This document shows positions 62,719 to 64,000 of a stretch of DNA of 64,000 nucleotides, in pieces; position 1 is the first letter of the stretch; each line of letters begins with the position of its first letter. This DNA is from an uncultured Tolumonas sp. (GTDB lineage Bacteria > Pseudomonadota > Gammaproteobacteria > Enterobacterales > Aeromonadaceae), in NCBI RefSeq assembly GCF_963678185.1, contig NZ_OY782757.1, positions 434,001 to 498,000 on the forward strand, given 5' to 3'. Position numbers and translations under genes: made by a program. The notes below the pieces were generated by a model. That model made no database searches and was not told the DNA's origin. It saw only the letters and a program-made list of their open reading frames with translations.

Positions 62719-63195
62719 GTGAACACTCAAGCCATCAATATTGGTATTAATGAGTCAGATCGGTTGGACATCGCGACAGGTTTATCACGTCTATTAGCTG
62801 ATAGTTATACGCTTTATCTGAAAACACACTATTACCACTGGAATGTTACTGGCCCAATGTTCAATACATTGCATCTAATGTTTGAAACACAGTACAACGA
62901 ATTGGCATTAGCGGTGGATTTGATCGCTGAACGCATTCGTGCTTTAGGCGTCTATGCGCCAGGAACATATAAAGAATTCGCTAAATTAACAGTGATTGCA
63001 GAGGATGCAGACGTACCGAAAGCACAAGAAATGATCAAGAATCTAGTTGAAGGTCAAGAAGCTGTTGTTCGCACTGCTCGTTCGCTCTTTTCTATTGTTG
63101 AAAAAGCAAATGACGAAGCATCCGCTGATTTGCTCACACAACGTATCCAATTACATGAAAAAACAGCGTGGATGTTGCGTAGCTTATTAGAATAA
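62719..63195 (+). CDS. dps: Dps-family DNA-binding / iron-storage protein
   Basis: 158 residues; a mini-ferritin that oxidises iron with peroxide and protects DNA. The intersubunit ferroxidase ligands fit exactly: His40 (YYHWNVTGP), His52, Glu56, Asp67 and Glu71, with E. coli Dps spacing (Glu56 replaces Asp). The basic N-terminal tail of E. coli Dps is absent, so DNA binding may be weaker. The start is GTG, with AAGGAG upstream; no ATG is in frame nearby. Confidence 0.9.
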   Translation: MNTQAINIGINESDRLDIATGLSRLLADSYTLYLKTHYYHWNVTGPMFNTLHLMFETQYNELALAVDLIAERIRALGVYAPGTYKEFAKLTVIAEDADVPKAQEMIKNLVEGQEAVVRTARSLFSIVEKANDEASADLLTQRIQLHEKTAWMLRSLLE

Positions 63196-63313
63196 ACACG
63201 TAAAGGTCTTGTGTATCTTTTGCCTGTTCTTGACTCTGTTGTTTCGACTTATATTGAACGAAGGCGGAGAGAACAGGCATGAAAATATCCCCAGTGATAG
63301 ATGGATAAATTCA

Positions 63314-63907
63314 ATGTGGAACGAAAAATACAGCGACCCAAGATTTATTTATGGCTCAGCACCAAATGATTTTCTGAAACAATCTGTGCATCATTTAAAG
63401 ATTGGTGGAAAAATTTTATGCATCGCCGAAGGCGAAGGTCGGAATGCTGTCTGGCTGGCAGAACTGGGTTTCAAAGTGACGGCTGTTGACGCCTCTGAAG
63501 TAGGACTGAACAAAGGGCAAACACTGGCAAAGTCAAAAGGGGTTAAGATCGACTGGATACATGCAGATTTACAACATTACAATCCAGGTCAACAAGCATG
63601 GGATGGCGTGGTGGCAATATTTGCTCATCTTCCTCCAGATCTACGCTCGCAAGTACATGCAGATTGTGTGGAAAGCCTGAAAGCAGGAGGCGTATTACTG
63701 CTGGAAGCCTATACTCCCGAACAGCTTAGATTTAGAACAGGTGGTCCATCAAACCCAGATTGGTTAATGACACCAGAAATGCTGGAACAGGAATTACGGG
63801 GTCTGACGTTCGAGCGGTTACAAAAAGTTGAACGACAAATCATCGAAGGCATTGGACATACAGGGACAGGTTCTGTTGTGCAAGTCATTGGTGTACGGCA
63901 TCTATAA
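63314..63907 (+). CDS. class I SAM-dependent methyltransferase (TehB/thiopurine-like)
   Basis: 197 residues from the ATG at 63314. The opening MWNEKYSDPRFIYGSAPNDF is typical of small TehB-like or thiopurine-type methyltransferases. Motif I is LCIAEGEGRNAVWLAELG, motif II KVTAVDASEVGL, then WDGVVAIFAHLP. The upstream open stretch from 63209 has no ribosome site and is not included. The substrate is unknown; related proteins detoxify tellurite or other electrophiles. Confidence 0.82.
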   Translation: MWNEKYSDPRFIYGSAPNDFLKQSVHHLKIGGKILCIAEGEGRNAVWLAELGFKVTAVDASEVGLNKGQTLAKSKGVKIDWIHADLQHYNPGQQAWDGVVAIFAHLPPDLRSQVHADCVESLKAGGVLLLEAYTPEQLRFRTGGPSNPDWLMTPEMLEQELRGLTFERLQKVERQIIEGIGHTGTGSVVQVIGVRHL

Positions 63908-64000
63908 CACTGCATCAATGATATTACGGCAAAATTCATGCTACTGATGTTCTTCATACTAACTTTTTAATATGTCAGAATTTTTTGATGCTGCCGCCCC

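Overview
The window looks like a chromosomal stretch from a facultatively anaerobic gammaproteobacterium. Pyruvate formate-lyase, SgrR, GlpM, a fructose-type PTS and a dif site all fit this. A Tolumonas/Aeromonadales-type host is my guess from protein flavour and moderate G+C, and I could not test it. A 28-bp dif site (22844-22871) places the window at the replication terminus, where horizontally acquired DNA often accumulates.

Layout. (a) 1-12.2 kb holds metabolic genes: an isochorismatase-fold hydrolase, a hexapeptide acetyltransferase, a NUDIX hydrolase, a CusF-like periplasmic protein, a TauE/SafE permease, a cupin, GlpM and a TetR-PAS-GGDEF fusion. They are followed by a pyruvate formate-lyase, acuR and acuI, which share a TAGAC-N5-GTCTA operator, and by a methyltransferase. 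(b) 12.2-13.6 kb carries a decayed IS630-type transposase abutting a truncated copy of a gene from the hsd operon. (c) 14.0-22.9 kb is a filamentous (inovirus) prophage inserted at dif. It has a CTX-phi-like folded attP, Rep, a likely ssDNA-binding protein, tiny chained ORFs, pVIII, pIII, pVI, Zot/pI, the secretin pIV, two AbrB-like proteins and a second short P-loop ATPase. It is flanked by inverted copies (about 0.85 kb) of one chromosomal sequence. (d) 23.2-30.7 kb is a type I restriction-modification operon (hsdR-hsdM-hsdS plus a membrane-anchored fourth gene). (e) 31.4-36.6 kb is an intact Tn7-like module (tnsA, tnsB, tnsC, tniQ). (f) 36.8-46.5 kb is a defence-type cargo: a 1570-residue DUF4011/helicase/Vsr-like protein (Hhe-like), two DUF262 proteins (one with a DUF1524 HNH domain), and an orphan 'mobile mystery protein A' regulator. 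(g) 48.2-53.3 kb is a second Tn7-like tnsABC-tniQ module, decayed by a frameshift in tnsA and one ochre codon in tnsB. (h) 53.5-64 kb returns to chromosomal genes: sgrR, a shikimate-dehydrogenase-like gene, a fructose PTS IIBC, a long-form leuA overlapping an araC-type regulator, a solitary tyrosine recombinase, a DUF2202 ferritin-like protein, a Dps protein and a methyltransferase.

How parts work together. AcuR probably represses acuI, itself and the neighbouring pyruvate formate-lyase through four visible operators, giving an acrylate-responsive unit that includes a glycyl-radical enzyme. The segment from hsdR to the second tniQ (23-53 kb) is a stack of defence and transposition modules: type I R-M, a Tn7-like core, Hhe-like and DUF262 genes, then a second Tn7-like core. 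No CRISPR array, cas gene, rRNA or tRNA was recognised. The outer ends of both Tn7-like elements could not be fixed by eye, so which cargo belongs to which element is inference.
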